A stretch of DNA of 64,000 nucleotides from Acidipropionibacterium thoenii DSM 20276 (GTDB lineage: Bacteria; Actinomycetota; Actinomycetes; Propionibacteriales; Propionibacteriaceae), in NCBI RefSeq assembly GCF_000423445.1, contig NZ_KE384019.1, forward strand, positions 149,297 through 213,296, written 5' to 3'. The notes under the pieces are model-generated. The model saw nothing but the letters and a program-made list of their open reading frames with translations, was not told where the DNA came from and ran no database searches. The translations under genes were made by a program, and so were the position numbers. Shown one piece after another: positions 17,239-26,024 of the stretch (position 1 is the stretch's first letter; each line of letters begins with the position of its first letter).

Positions 17239-17798
17239 CGGGACGCCTCCTCGGCCTCGTCGGTCTCCTCGTCATCGACATGCGCCCACAGCCGATGGTT
17301 CTGGCACGAGGCCAGCGCGCGGATCCTCACCATGGCCGAGCAGTGGGCAGCTCTGCCGGCCGCCAGCCGGAGGAGCTCGTGATGACCGATGTCGAGCTCC
17401 GCGCAGACCCTCCCGATCGGCTGACCTGACTCCAGCAGAGCCCGGACCCGCCTGGAGGTGGCTGCCGCACCGACCTGCCGGGCCTCCAAGAGTGCCAGAT
17501 CGTCGCGATCCAGAAGAAGTAGTCGACGGGCATCGGTGGTCCTGATCCGGCGCAGCGGTCGGCCGGCTCCGAGCAGCCGCCCGACAGTGCGCGGTGAGAC
17601 GCCGGCAGCTATCGCCAGCACTCGCCAGTCCAGGCCGGTCACGGCCAGCAGATGGCGCAGGTGGGCGCCGAACCCGAGGGAGGAGACCCAGCCGTGGTCA
17701 CCTGGATGGCAGTGGGCCGGGATCGATCCGGGGCCGGTGGGGATCGCCGCCGGGGTGACAGATGTCGAGAGGCGGTGGGCGGACAGTGAGCCGGACAT
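17235..17798 (-). CDS. helix-turn-helix protein coupled to the prepilin peptidase
   Basis: 187 residues from MSGSLSAHRL; GGAG 8 nt upstream fixes this start. There are two HTH-like stretches: WRVLAIAAGVSPRTVGRLLG (about residues 88-107) and QPIGRVCAELDIGHHELLRL near 150. The C-terminus is acidic. It looks like a DNA-binding regulator of unrecognised family; it could instead be a phage-type replication or excision factor. The stop overlaps the peptidase start, so the pair probably works together. Confidence 0.62.
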   Translation of the reverse strand: MSGSLSAHRLSTSVTPAAIPTGPGSIPAHCHPGDHGWVSSLGFGAHLRHLLAVTGLDWRVLAIAAGVSPRTVGRLLGAGRPLRRIRTTDARRLLLLDRDDLALLEARQVGAAATSRRVRALLESGQPIGRVCAELDIGHHELLRLAAGRAAHCSAMVRIRALASCQNHRLWAHVDDEETDEAEEASR

Positions 17799-17930
17799 GA
17801 TGAGATCTCCGTGATCCACGGTGGAGCCCTGATGGCCCCTGTCACCCACAACAGGTGCCGATGACACACGCAGATGTGACGGCCGATCGCGAGACCCACA
17901 GCTTGGTCCGGTTGCTCCGGACATGCAGAA

Positions 17931-17960
17931 CCCGCCAGGACTCCAGGAGGTCCTGACGGG
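17931..17960 (-). terminator. hairpin after the sunset-domain gene
   Basis: CCCGCCAGGAC-N8-GTCCTGACGGG, an 11-bp stem with one mismatch, about 30 bases beyond the stop at 17990. Confidence 0.55.
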
Positions 17961-17989
17961 CTCTGCTGCGGATCAGTCGGTTCAGCGGC

Positions 17990-19090
17990 TCAGCGCTGGG
18001 CCTTCGTGAAGCCGGCCTGCTCGGCCGCCTCCTCGGTGGTGAACCAGATGTCGGCGATCGTCCGGTCGTAACCGGCCGAGCCGGGCACGTGGAACTTCTT
18101 GGACCGGTCATTGCCCTTGATGACGTATCCCTGCGGAGGCTCATCGCCCACGTAGGAGCCATCGGCCGCACTGACGGCGGTGGTCTCGTCATCAGGCAGC
18201 GGCGGGGCGCCCTCCCCGGTCATGGTGGCATCACCGGAGATGTCCTCGGCGGAGTCGGCCTCGGGCGACTCGACGTCACCGGCCGCCTGCGGCATCTCCT
18301 CGGCCACATCGGCCGTGGTCTCAGCGGGAACCTGTCCATCGGTGGCCACCGGTGATCCGGCCGGGGTGTCGGCCTCGGCAGGGCTGTCAGCGGCCGGCTC
18401 GGTGGGTGCCTTGGGCGTCCACGAGTAGGTCGCGCTGGGCTCCCGGGCGGTCCAACCGTCATCGGAGGAGGTGAGGAACTTGCGCGCCACGACGATCCCG
18501 GCAGCGCCCAGCGCGCCGAGCACCAGGAAGGTCTTGAGAACCTTGTGGCTCTTCCTCGGAGCGACCAGCTGCTTGGAGGCCGCCTTCTTGGCCTTCTTGG
18601 CAGCCTTCTTGGTGCTCTTGGAGACATCCGGTGAGGCGATCACCGCGTCGGCGGCCTTGACGGTCATCTGCGCGGTCTGGCCCTTGAGAGCATGCAGAGC
18701 GGCCTGGCCGCGGCGGGTGGCCTCCTCGACGGCGGGACTTCCGGCGACCCCCCGGGCGCGCTCCTCCAGCTCGGGCAGGACATCCTTCTGGAAGGTCTCG
18801 TAGGCCTGCTTCACGGCCGGCACCACCTTGTGCTGGGTGACGTCGACGGCATTCACCAGGGCCGGCTGCAACTTCACCTGGGCCTCGGCAATCGCTTTCC
18901 TGCTCTTGTCGGCGGCCTGTTCGGTGAGCGGGCCGATCTTGTCGGCGGCCTGCGCGGCGAGCGGCGCAGCCTTGTCCTGGGCTGCCTTCAGGTAACTGGT
19001 GGCGCCAGCCAGGGCGGCGGCACTCTGCTCTTTCACGGAGGCGGCCGTGGATTCGGCGGCCTCTCGATGTGACTTCTTGCTGCAGAACAC
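17990..19090 (-). CDS. membrane protein with apolipoprotein-like helices and C-terminal sunset domain
   Basis: 366 residues from a GTG at 19090, fixed by AGGAGG 7 nt upstream. Residues 5-160 are long Ala/Lys/Gln amphipathic helices like apolipoprotein/late-embryogenesis-type proteins, and a Lys/Ala-rich basic linker covers about 156-172. There is one membrane helix (about 185-203), then an acidic Pro/Ala/Glu/Thr-rich region. The C-terminal 46 residues ([21 protein letters not shown]...[13 protein letters not shown]) are a sunset domain. Function unknown; it is probably a surface or nucleoid-membrane tether. Confidence 0.72.
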   Translation of the reverse strand: MFCSKKSHREAAESTAASVKEQSAAALAGATSYLKAAQDKAAPLAAQAADKIGPLTEQAADKSRKAIAEAQVKLQPALVNAVDVTQHKVVPAVKQAYETFQKDVLPELEERARGVAGSPAVEEATRRGQAALHALKGQTAQMTVKAADAVIASPDVSKSTKKAAKKAKKAASKQLVAPRKSHKVLKTFLVLGALGAAGIVVARKFLTSSDDGWTAREPSATYSWTPKAPTEPAADSPAEADTPAGSPVATDGQVPAETTADVAEEMPQAAGDVESPEADSAEDISGDATMTGEGAPPLPDDETTAVSAADGSYVGDEPPQGYVIKGNDRSKKFHVPGSAGYDRTIADIWFTTEEAAEQAGFTKAQR

Positions 19091-19314
19091 GGAGTTCCTC
19101 CTGTGGGTGCGGTGGCTTGTGATCAAGCACTTCCCACAGTAACCGCCCAGATGGCTGCACGACAGGGTTCGGCCCACAGCGAGGGGACCCGTCGGCAGAC
19201 CCGGCAGGGTTTCGGCAAGGAGCCGACAGCAGGACCGCCCCGAGTCGGGAGTCGCTACTGTGGAGCGGGAGATCGGCACCCAATCTCCACACCTCACCTC
19301 AGGAAGGCAGCCAC

Positions 19315-19830
19315 GTGGCCACATCTGCGACCCTGCACACCAATCACGGCGACATCGTCATCACCCTGTTCGACAACCAGGCCCCCAAGACGGTCAAGAA
19401 CTTCCTCGGCCTGGCCGAGGGCACCAAGGAGTACATCGACCCGAACACCGGCCAGAAGACCACCGGCAAGTTCTACGACGGGCTCACCTTTCACCGGGTC
19501 ATCGACGGCTTCATGATCCAGGGCGGCTGCCCGCTGGGGACCGGCACCGGCGGACCCGGCTACGAGTTCGGTGACGAGTTCCATCCCGACCTCAACTTCG
19601 GGCGCCCCTATCTGCTGGCGATGGCCAATGCCGGCCCGGGGACCAACGGCTCCCAGTTCTTCATCACGGTGGCTCCCACTCCTCATCTCAACCGCCGGCA
19701 CACGATCTTCGGAGAGGTGGCCGACGAGGCCTCGAAGAAGGTCGTCGACGAGATCGCCCAGGTGCGCACCGGCCGGATGGACCGCCCGGTCGACCCGGTC
19801 GTCATCGAGAGCGTGGAGATCGCCCACTGA
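19315..19830 (+). CDS. ppiA: peptidyl-prolyl cis-trans isomerase, cyclophilin type
   Basis: 171 residues from a GTG with AGGAAGG upstream. A cytoplasmic cyclophilin that speeds proline isomerisation during folding. The catalytic core [13 protein letters not shown] and the [15 protein letters not shown] strand are complete. There is no signal peptide. The actinobacterial insertion [18 protein letters not shown] is present. Followed at once by a strong terminator. Confidence 0.94.
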   Translation: MATSATLHTNHGDIVITLFDNQAPKTVKNFLGLAEGTKEYIDPNTGQKTTGKFYDGLTFHRVIDGFMIQGGCPLGTGTGGPGYEFGDEFHPDLNFGRPYLLAMANAGPGTNGSQFFITVAPTPHLNRRHTIFGEVADEASKKVVDEIAQVRTGRMDRPVDPVVIESVEIAH

Positions 19831-19853
19831 CACCCTCGCGTCGGCCCTCACGA

Positions 19854-19893
19854 AGGGGTGCGGGCCGACGCCGCGGCGTCGGCCCGCACCCCT
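19854..19893. terminator. terminator after ppiA
   Basis: A perfect 20-bp palindrome (AGGGGTGCGGGCCGACGCCG and its complement), 24 bases after the ppiA stop and ahead of the converging AsnC-domain gene. Confidence 0.78.
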
Positions 19894-19924
19894 CGTGCCC
19901 GGCCGGATGGGCTGATCGGCGAGA

Positions 19925-20200
19925 TCACTCGCCGATGGAGAACAGCGACTCCAGATCGTGATCGGAGTACGTGCGCAAGGCGATATGGGTGTCGGTGTCG
20001 ACGACGCCGCCGACCTTGTTGATCTTGTCGGAGATGATCTCCGCGGCCTCCTCCATGGTGTGGGTCCGCACCATCGCGATGAGATCGATGTGACCGGCCG
20101 TGGAGTACACCTCGGAGACGCCGGGGATGTCCAGAACGGCCTGGGTCACCTCGGGAATCTTCGCAGAACTGGCCTGGATGAGCACGATCGCATTGAGCAT
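19925..20200 (-). CDS. stand-alone Lrp/AsnC ligand-binding (RAM) domain protein
   Basis: 91 residues, starting MLNAIVLIQASSAKIPEVTQAV. It is the alpha/beta RAM domain of Lrp/AsnC regulators with no DNA-binding part: VSEVYSTAGHIDLIAMVRT then the DTDTHIALRTY strand. Such stand-alone domains bind amino acids and oligomerise, and may modulate full-length Lrp proteins. TAAACT lies 7 nt before the ATG with no Shine-Dalgarno, so a leaderless start is likely. Confidence 0.83.
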   Translation of the reverse strand: MLNAIVLIQASSAKIPEVTQAVLDIPGVSEVYSTAGHIDLIAMVRTHTMEEAAEIISDKINKVGGVVDTDTHIALRTYSDHDLESLFSIGE

Positions 20201-20207
20201 GAGGCTG

Positions 20208-20213
20208 AGTTTA
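20208..20213 (-). promoter_or_regulatory. -10 element, leaderless-type
   Basis: TAAACT on the minus strand, 7 nt before the ATG at 20200. Confidence 0.5.
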
Positions 20214-20300
20214 ACGGGGCGGGGGGACGACCCCCTCGCGACCCCCGGGCGCCGTGCGCGGCCCACGACCCCCGCGCGGCGTCGGTGCGCTGGCGACTGC

Positions 20301-22028
20301 TCAGCTCTGCATTCTGAGGGAGACCATCCGAGCGAGCTCCTCATCGGGAACCGCGCAGTGCACCGGCCAGGACCACTGGCCGCTGATGTCGACCAGCCGG
20401 ACCCCGGGTTCCTCCAGCCAGGAGGCCACCAGCTCCGCCTCCTCCACCGAACAGGCAGGGACGCCGTCCGGGCCGGGAAGCACCGTCTCAGCCTCCCGGG
20501 AGACCGCCTCGACGGTCGCCATCGGGTCCATTCCGGGCGGGCTGACCGCAGCCCCTGCCAGCCGGCCGTGTCGCACCAGGTGGATCTGCCAGCTGCGCGA
20601 GCCTCGCCCCCGCTCGGCCGGTCCGGCAGTGACAGGCTGTGCGGCGATCAGCTGTGGGCAGCGCGCCAACGCAGCGATCCGGGCGCGACGCCGAGTGGCT
20701 CTCAGCACCATCTCGGTGCGACTGCTCACCTCACCGGCCTCCTCGAACCTCTCGGCGGCCGACAGCGCGGTGATCCTGTCAGCTGCCTTCTCCAGCACCG
20801 GGCGGATGTCATGGGTCATCGTGGCGCGGGCCATCTCGACGGCGGCGTCATGGTCTGGTGCCTGTGGGTGAAGGCAGGGTGCGGCGCAGCGTGCCATCTC
20901 CGCCAGGGGGCAGCCGTTCGGGTGCTGCGACAGCGAACCCGAGCACTGCCGTATCCCGGTCAGTTCGCGCAACCCACGGCAGGCCTCCTCGGCATGCATC
21001 CGGCCGCTGAAGGGCCCCCAGTACAGCCGACCGTGACGGCCGGCGTCTCGCACCACCGACAGCCGGGGGTGGCGCTCCGCGGTCAGGGTGACCCAGACCA
21101 CCTGATCCTGTCGGCGGGATCGTCGGTTGTATCGCGGCTGGTGGGAGTTGATGAGTCGCAGCTCTCGCACCCCGGCCTCCAGGGTGGTGGCACAGGCCTG
21201 GGCCCGCACCCCGGTGGCGACCCGCACCATCTCGTCCATTCGGCGTCTGGTCTCCGAGGCCGTGAAGTACTGGCGCACCCGTCTGCGCACATTGACCGAT
21301 GTGCCGACATAGAGCACCTCGGGGCTGCTGGAACGCCGATCACTGATGAACCAGTAGACACCGGGGCCCTCCGGAAGGGAGTCCGCCCAGACTCGTTTGG
21401 AGCGGCGGGCCGCCGGTACCGCATGGGTGACCTCGACCAGGTCCTCCAGAGTGGTCACCCCCAGACTGCCGACCCGCTCCAGGATCCCGTGGAGCACGTC
21501 GACGGTGGCACGGGCGTCATCCAGGGCCCGGTGGGTGGGGGAGGTGGCCGCGTGGAAGTGTCGGGCCAGGGTGGCGAGCTTGTAGTTGTTGACCTCGTCG
21601 CGGTGCAGGCAGGAACGGGCCAGAGCCAGGGTGTCGACGACGATGTTGCCGGGCCAGACCCGCTCGTCGGCTGCGCAGGCCCGTTTCAGGAAGCCGATGT
21701 CGAAACGGGCGTTGTGGGCCACCAGCACCGTGCCGCGGCTGAACTCCAGCCAGCTCGGGAGGACCTGTGCCATCGTCGGCGCCCCGGCCACCATCTGATC
21801 GGTGATGCCGGTGAGCAGCTGGACCGAGGCCTGAATATGCGATCGGGGCCGCACCAGGGTGGCCAGTTCGCCCACCGGTCGGCCGCCGCGGACCTTGACC
21901 GCACCGATCTCGGTGATGGCGTCCTCGTCGGTGGTCCCGGTGGTCTCCAGGTCGACGACGCAGAAGGTGACGTCGAACAACGGGACGCCGAGATCCTCGA
22001 AGGAGGGCTGCAGGGTCAGTGAGCTCAT
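20301..22028 (-). CDS. DEDD exonuclease with GIY-YIG (UvrC-like) domain
   Basis: 575 residues from MSSLTLQPSFEDLG. The N-terminal DnaQ-like 3'-5' exonuclease (about 20-180) has VDLETTG, AHNARFDIGFL and HRALDDARAT. A GIY-YIG nuclease follows (GPGVYWFISD...VLYVGTSVNVRRRVRQYF), then a UvrC/Cho-like Cys/His cluster (CPLAEMARCAAPCLHPQ). This two-nuclease fusion is common in actinobacteria and is thought to act in DNA repair. Upstream codons in the open frame are not used because TACCGT sits 7 nt before the ATG at 22028. Confidence 0.87.
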   Translation of the reverse strand: MSSLTLQPSFEDLGVPLFDVTFCVVDLETTGTTDEDAITEIGAVKVRGGRPVGELATLVRPRSHIQASVQLLTGITDQMVAGAPTMAQVLPSWLEFSRGTVLVAHNARFDIGFLKRACAADERVWPGNIVVDTLALARSCLHRDEVNNYKLATLARHFHAATSPTHRALDDARATVDVLHGILERVGSLGVTTLEDLVEVTHAVPAARRSKRVWADSLPEGPGVYWFISDRRSSSPEVLYVGTSVNVRRRVRQYFTASETRRRMDEMVRVATGVRAQACATTLEAGVRELRLINSHQPRYNRRSRRQDQVVWVTLTAERHPRLSVVRDAGRHGRLYWGPFSGRMHAEEACRGLRELTGIRQCSGSLSQHPNGCPLAEMARCAAPCLHPQAPDHDAAVEMARATMTHDIRPVLEKAADRITALSAAERFEEAGEVSSRTEMVLRATRRRARIAALARCPQLIAAQPVTAGPAERGRGSRSWQIHLVRHGRLAGAAVSPPGMDPMATVEAVSREAETVLPGPDGVPACSVEEAELVASWLEEPGVRLVDISGQWSWPVHCAVPDEELARMVSLRMQS

Positions 22029-22035
22029 GATCGTT

Positions 22036-22041
22036 ACGGTA
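22036..22041 (-). promoter_or_regulatory. -10 element, leaderless-type
   Basis: TACCGT on the minus strand, 7 nt before the ATG at 22028. Confidence 0.45.
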
Positions 22042-22118
22042 AGGATTGACACCGACATTTTCCTGAGGGTTGCGATGACTCGCGCGTGCCCATGGAAGAG
22101 GTCGGTCACTCAGAACGC

Positions 22119-22147
22119 TTGCGCCTGATCTGAATAACATCTAAGAT
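22119..22147 (+). promoter_or_regulatory. promoter of the NlpC/P60 gene
   Basis: TTGCGC, 17-nt spacer, TAAGAT, in an AT-rich stretch. It predicts a leader of about 50 nt ending in GAGGAG before the GTG. Confidence 0.55.
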
Positions 22148-22203
22148 TTTCTCAGACGCACGGGTGACAGCCCGACGACGTCCGACATCTTTGAGGAGAC
22201 AAC

Positions 22204-23415
22204 GTGGCACAGGATCGACAGACCGACGTGACCCCCCGGCGGTCCTCGACCATCCCCTCCCGCCGTACGGGCAGGTTCGGGCACGGCCTGGTGGCGATGG
22301 CGCTGAGCGGAGTCATCGTCGCCTCCGGTCTGATCGGAGGTCAGAGCGGGGCCGCAGCCACTCCCGACACGGTCTCCGAGGCCAAGGCCAATCTCGATGC
22401 GATTGAGGCCCAGACCTCCAAGATCCAGGACGACTACACCAGCGCGCAGGCGAATCTTGACAAGGCCTCCAAGAGCCTGGTCACCGCCGAGAAGGATCTC
22501 GCCTCCCAGCGTGTCAAGGTCGCCAAGATGCGATCAACCCTCAGCGTGCTGGCCGTCAACGACTACCAGAACGGCGGCGTGAGCCTGACGGCCCAGCTCA
22601 TCACCAGCGGCGACTCCACCCAGTTCCTGTCCAAGTTGGCGACCGTGCAGAACGTCAGCGATCGCTCTCGCAGCGAGTTCCAGAACTTCCAGTCCCAGCA
22701 GGCCACCCTGCAGACCCTGGAGCAGCAGGCCGCCTCAGACAAGGCCACCATCAAGGCCAGTCGCGACTCCCAGGCCACCCTGCTCAAGCAGGCCAATGCG
22801 AAGCAGGATCAGGCCCAGGACATCCTCAACAAGCTCACCGCCCAGGAGCGCGAGAGGCTCGCCCGGGAACAGGCCGCAGAGGCTGCCCAGGCGGCCGCCC
22901 GGGCAGCGGCCCAGACCTCCCGGTCCCAGTCGCGTCCGGCCGACGGCACCACCGCTGCGGGCACCACCGCTGGTTCAAGCACCAGTGCCGCTGCCGGAAC
23001 CGGCAACAGCACCTCGGCCTCCACCAGCTCCTCGGCCGCCACGGTCACCAGCTCGGCATCGGCCTCCGGCCGTGCCTCGGCAGCGATCTCCTTCGCGATG
23101 TCCAAGGTCGGCGGACCCTATGTCTACGGCGGCACCGGCCCGAGGGGTTACGACTGCTCGGGTCTGATGCAGGCGGCCTGGGGTTCGGCCGGGGTGAGCC
23201 TGCCGCGCACTGCCCGGGAGCAGTTCGGGGCCGGTACGCCTGTCTCCACCAGCTCCCTGCAGCCCGGAGACCTGGTCTTCTACTACTCCGGCATCTCGCA
23301 CGTGGGGATGTACATCGGCAACGGCAAGATCGTGCACGCCGCCAATCCGCGCTCGGGCATCACCACCGCCTCGGTCGGCTCGATGCCGATCCAGGGCGCC
23401 AGGCGGGTCGGCTGA
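22204..23415 (+). CDS. secreted NlpC/P60 peptidoglycan endopeptidase
   Basis: 403 residues from a GTG with GAGGAG upstream. A twin-basic N-region and hydrophobic core (about 30-50) form a signal peptide ending near GAAATPD. Two coiled-coil blocks (55-240) follow, then a low-complexity Ala/Ser/Thr/Gly linker, then NlpC/P60 (about 300-403). Catalytic Cys is in YDCSGLM and His in ISHVGMYIG, with HAANPRSG following. It resembles RipA-type enzymes that cleave stem peptides during cell separation; the coiled coil may be an autoinhibitory or partner-binding part. Confidence 0.9.
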   Translation: MAQDRQTDVTPRRSSTIPSRRTGRFGHGLVAMALSGVIVASGLIGGQSGAAATPDTVSEAKANLDAIEAQTSKIQDDYTSAQANLDKASKSLVTAEKDLASQRVKVAKMRSTLSVLAVNDYQNGGVSLTAQLITSGDSTQFLSKLATVQNVSDRSRSEFQNFQSQQATLQTLEQQAASDKATIKASRDSQATLLKQANAKQDQAQDILNKLTAQERERLAREQAAEAAQAAARAAAQTSRSQSRPADGTTAAGTTAGSSTSAAAGTGNSTSASTSSSAATVTSSASASGRASAAISFAMSKVGGPYVYGGTGPRGYDCSGLMQAAWGSAGVSLPRTAREQFGAGTPVSTSSLQPGDLVFYYSGISHVGMYIGNGKIVHAANPRSGITTASVGSMPIQGARRVG

Positions 23416-23452
23416 TCCGACAGGGCCGCCGAGGAGTCCGAGGCAGCCTGAG

Positions 23453-23458
23453 TAAGCT
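23453..23458 (+). promoter_or_regulatory. -10 element, leaderless-type
   Basis: TAAGCT, 6 nt before the GTG at 23465. Confidence 0.45.
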
Positions 23459-23464
23459 GACACA

Positions 23465-24541
23465 GTGCTGAGCATCGGGATCGACATCGGCGGGACGAAG
23501 GTGGCGGCCGGCGTCGTCGATGAGGCGGGCACCATCCTGCGTCGCCTCAAGAGACCAACCCCCTCCAAGAGTCCGGCAGCAGTCGAGGACGCCATCGTTG
23601 AGGCGGTTCGCGAGCTGTCGTCGGGTCTGGTGATCGGTGCGGTGGGTATCGGTGCTGCAGGCTGGGTGGACACCGAGCAGGCGCTGGTGCGGTTCTCCCC
23701 GCACCTGGCCTGGCGCAATGAACCACTGCGCGACCGGCTCACCAGCCGCATCACGGTTCCAGTGCTCGTCGACAATGACGCCAATGCTGCCGCCTGGGCG
23801 GAGTTCCGCTTCGGCGCCGGGCGGGGATCGCGGGTGATGGTCTGCCTCACGCTGGGGACCGGGATCGGCGGGGCGCTGGTCATCAATGGCAGGCTGTTTC
23901 GGGGTCGCTACGGGATGGCCGGCGAGTTCGGCCACATGACCGTGGTCCCGGACGGGCACTGGTGCCCCTGCGGAAACCGGGGTTGCTGGGAGCAGTACGC
24001 CTCCGGCAACTCATTGGTGAGGGATACCAAGGCACTGCTGGAGGAGGGCTCCCCCCGGGCTCAGGGGCTGCTCGACCACGTCACCGACCGGGATCCGGCC
24101 AAGCTGGTCGGCCCCGATGTCACCGCAGCCGCCCTGGCGGAGGACCAGCTGGCCGTCGAACTGATCGCCGACGTCGGTCACTGGCTGGGACGCGGGATGG
24201 CCGACCTGGCCGCCGCCCTGGATCCCGACCTCTTCGTCATCGGCGGGGGAGTCAGCGATGCCGGGCAGCTGCTGCTGGAACCGGCCAAGACGGCTTTCGC
24301 GAGGCATCTCACCGGTCGTGGCTTCCGTCCGTTGGCCGACATCCAGCACGCCCAGTTCGGCCCGGATGCCGGCCTGATCGGCGCCGCAGACCTGGCCCGC
24401 CATTCGATCAACGAGCCGCCCGGCCCGGCGCGCGGCTTCTGGCCCCGGCGCCGCAGCCCGCGGCGGCCCCGCCGACCGATCCTCCAGAGCCTCGCCGAAG
24501 GGTTCGCGGTCAACAGCGACAGGACCTCTCTCAACCGGTGA
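23465..24541 (+). CDS. glk: ROK-family glucokinase
   Basis: 358 residues. Phosphorylates glucose with ATP (or polyphosphate, not decidable). The phosphate motif DIGGTKVAAGVVD, GTGIGGALVING, the catalytic Asp in VDNDANAAAW and the ROK zinc motif CPCGNRGCWEQ are all present. The C-terminus carries about 45 extra residues, rich in Arg and Pro (FWPRRRSPRRPRRP), not usual in the family. Start by GTG with TAAGCT 6 nt upstream. Confidence 0.9.
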   Translation: MLSIGIDIGGTKVAAGVVDEAGTILRRLKRPTPSKSPAAVEDAIVEAVRELSSGLVIGAVGIGAAGWVDTEQALVRFSPHLAWRNEPLRDRLTSRITVPVLVDNDANAAAWAEFRFGAGRGSRVMVCLTLGTGIGGALVINGRLFRGRYGMAGEFGHMTVVPDGHWCPCGNRGCWEQYASGNSLVRDTKALLEEGSPRAQGLLDHVTDRDPAKLVGPDVTAAALAEDQLAVELIADVGHWLGRGMADLAAALDPDLFVIGGGVSDAGQLLLEPAKTAFARHLTGRGFRPLADIQHAQFGPDAGLIGAADLARHSINEPPGPARGFWPRRRSPRRPRRPILQSLAEGFAVNSDRTSLNR

Positions 24542-24545
24542 CGAT

Positions 24546-24560
24546 CCTCACGCGGTGAGG
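24546..24560. terminator. small hairpin between converging genes
   Basis: CCTCAC-GCG-GTGAGG, flanked by ACGA and TCGT, between glk and the DUF6314 gene. Confidence 0.35.
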
Positions 24561-24579
24561 TGGCGTCGTCGAGGTGACT

Positions 24580-25032
24580 TCACACCCGTGACCCGACGCA
24601 GGGCTGGTAGTGGGTCCTCATCGTGTAGTCCTTGGCCGGACCCGTCACCCGCCAGGTGAGCGTCCAGGCCGCCTGACAGTCCGCGGCGGCTCCGGGATCA
24701 GGGCTGGTCAGCGAGTCGACGTCTCCCCGGTAGGTGTCGCGCCCGCACAGATGGACGACCTCGTCGGCGCTCCACGGGTGGAAGAACCGGCCGTCCTCGA
24801 AGGTGACCGACCAGTCCGCGTTGTCACCGGCGGGAGGTACCAGGAACAGTGTCCGGGTGAAGGCGCTGGACCGGGCCTGCCAGACCAGCCGGCCCTCCTC
24901 GAACCAGCGGATCCTGCCGTCCGGTTCGGCTCCGAATGTGGCGGTGCCGCCGGCCCGGTATTCCGATCGGCTCCGATGGTCTGCGATGGTGCGGGTGAAG
25001 GACCAGCTGCCCAGAAGCTGCGAGGGTGTCAC
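24580..25032 (-). CDS. DUF6314 family protein
   Basis: 150 residues from the GTG at 25032 (VTPSQLLGSWSFTRTIAD). It is a lipocalin-like small beta-rich protein: LGSWSFTRTI at the front, RRF-type strands (YRAGGTATFG, GRIRWFEEGRL), DGRFFHPW, and HLCGRDTYRGD with the closing WTLTWRVTGPAKDYTMRTHY. These are marks of DUF6314; function unknown. TAACCT lies 7 nt before the GTG, so the longer upstream frame was not used. Confidence 0.8.
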   Translation of the reverse strand: MTPSQLLGSWSFTRTIADHRSRSEYRAGGTATFGAEPDGRIRWFEEGRLVWQARSSAFTRTLFLVPPAGDNADWSVTFEDGRFFHPWSADEVVHLCGRDTYRGDVDSLTSPDPGAAADCQAAWTLTWRVTGPAKDYTMRTHYQPCVGSRV

Positions 25033-25039
25033 GCAGCTC

Positions 25040-25045
25040 AGGTTA
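25040..25045 (-). promoter_or_regulatory. -10 element, leaderless-type
   Basis: TAACCT on the minus strand, 7 nt before the GTG at 25032. Confidence 0.45.
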
Positions 25046-25190
25046 CGAGCCTCCCGGACACGGTGAGCACCATCTGGGTTCCCGCCGCGCGGACCCGGCA
25101 TTTTCCCGCCGCCGAGAGGCGGGCTCAGTAGATAATGTGTGGGCGGATGGGACGGCTCGTCCCGGCACCGCGGGTCCAGAGGGGAACTTC

Positions 25191-26024
25191 ATGTGGTACA
25201 AGCTGTTCAAGGTCGGGCTGTTCGGGCCAGGAGTACGTGCGTTGTGGCACCCCTGGGTCGTCGGTGAGGAGAACATCCCCACCCATGGCGGCGCCATCCT
25301 GGCCTGCAACCACATCGAACTGCTCGATCCGGTGATCCTGGCCGCGATGATCGGCAGGCAGCTCACCTACCCGGCCAAGAAGGAGCTCTTCCAGGCCAAC
25401 AAGGGGCTCGGCTCCAAGGTTGTGGCCTGGTTCCTCAAGGCGGTCGACCAGGTGCCCCTGGACCGCTCCGGCGGCCGGCGCAGCGTCGAGGGGATCCGAC
25501 CGGTCATCGATCGGCTGATGGAGGGAGGTCTGGTCGGGATCTTCCCCGAGGGCACTCGATCGGCCGACGGGGAGCTCTACAAGGGCAAGACCGGTGTCGC
25601 CCGGATGGCGCTGATGGCCGATGCCCCCGTCATCCCGGTGGCGCTGGTGGGTACCGAACTGGTCAAGGGCCGATTCGGCATCCCGAAGGTCGACCGGCCC
25701 GGCATCATCATCGGCAGGCCACTGGACTTCTCCGCGCTGCGCGGCCGGGAGGAGGAGGTGGCGGTGCTGCGCTGGGTCACCAACGAGGTGATGGACGCCA
25801 TTCAGCAGCTCGGTGGCCAGGCGTACGTCGACGTCTACGGCTTCCGGGTCAAGTACGGCAATCTCAAGGGCAAGGACCTCACCCCCTGGCAGCGTCCCCG
25901 CCCCGGCGGGGTACCGGTTCCCCCACCCGTGGTGAGTGTTCCCGAGCCAGCCGCCTCCGCCACCGCCCCCGAGCCCGACGGCCCGGAACTGGCTGACGCC
26001 ACCGGCACCAGCGAGCAGTCATGA
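25191..26024 (+). CDS. plsC: 1-acyl-sn-glycerol-3-phosphate acyltransferase
   Basis: 277 residues from MWYKLFKVG; GAGGGG 7 nt upstream supports the start. Acylates lysophosphatidate to phosphatidate on the membrane. The catalytic NH-x4-D box is CNHIELLD and the glycerophosphate-binding box is IFPEGTRS. The C-terminal 40 residues are Pro/Ala-rich. It overlaps the next acyltransferase-like gene by 4 bases (ATGA), starting a five-gene run with macS, macR and the DAHP synthase. Confidence 0.92.
   Translation: MWYKLFKVGLFGPGVRALWHPWVVGEENIPTHGGAILACNHIELLDPVILAAMIGRQLTYPAKKELFQANKGLGSKVVAWFLKAVDQVPLDRSGGRRSVEGIRPVIDRLMEGGLVGIFPEGTRSADGELYKGKTGVARMALMADAPVIPVALVGTELVKGRFGIPKVDRPGIIIGRPLDFSALRGREEEVAVLRWVTNEVMDAIQQLGGQAYVDVYGFRVKYGNLKGKDLTPWQRPRPGGVPVPPPVVSVPEPAASATAPEPDGPELADATGTSEQS

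Noticed and set aside
20100-22022. 640-residue plus-strand frame
   Set aside because: Runs opposite the DEDD/GIY-YIG nuclease, whose motifs are clear; no family features on this strand.
22040-22203. c-di-AMP (ydaO) riboswitch before the NlpC/P60 gene
   Set aside because: Leader is only about 50 nt from the predicted start and lacks the conserved core; a plain promoter explains it.
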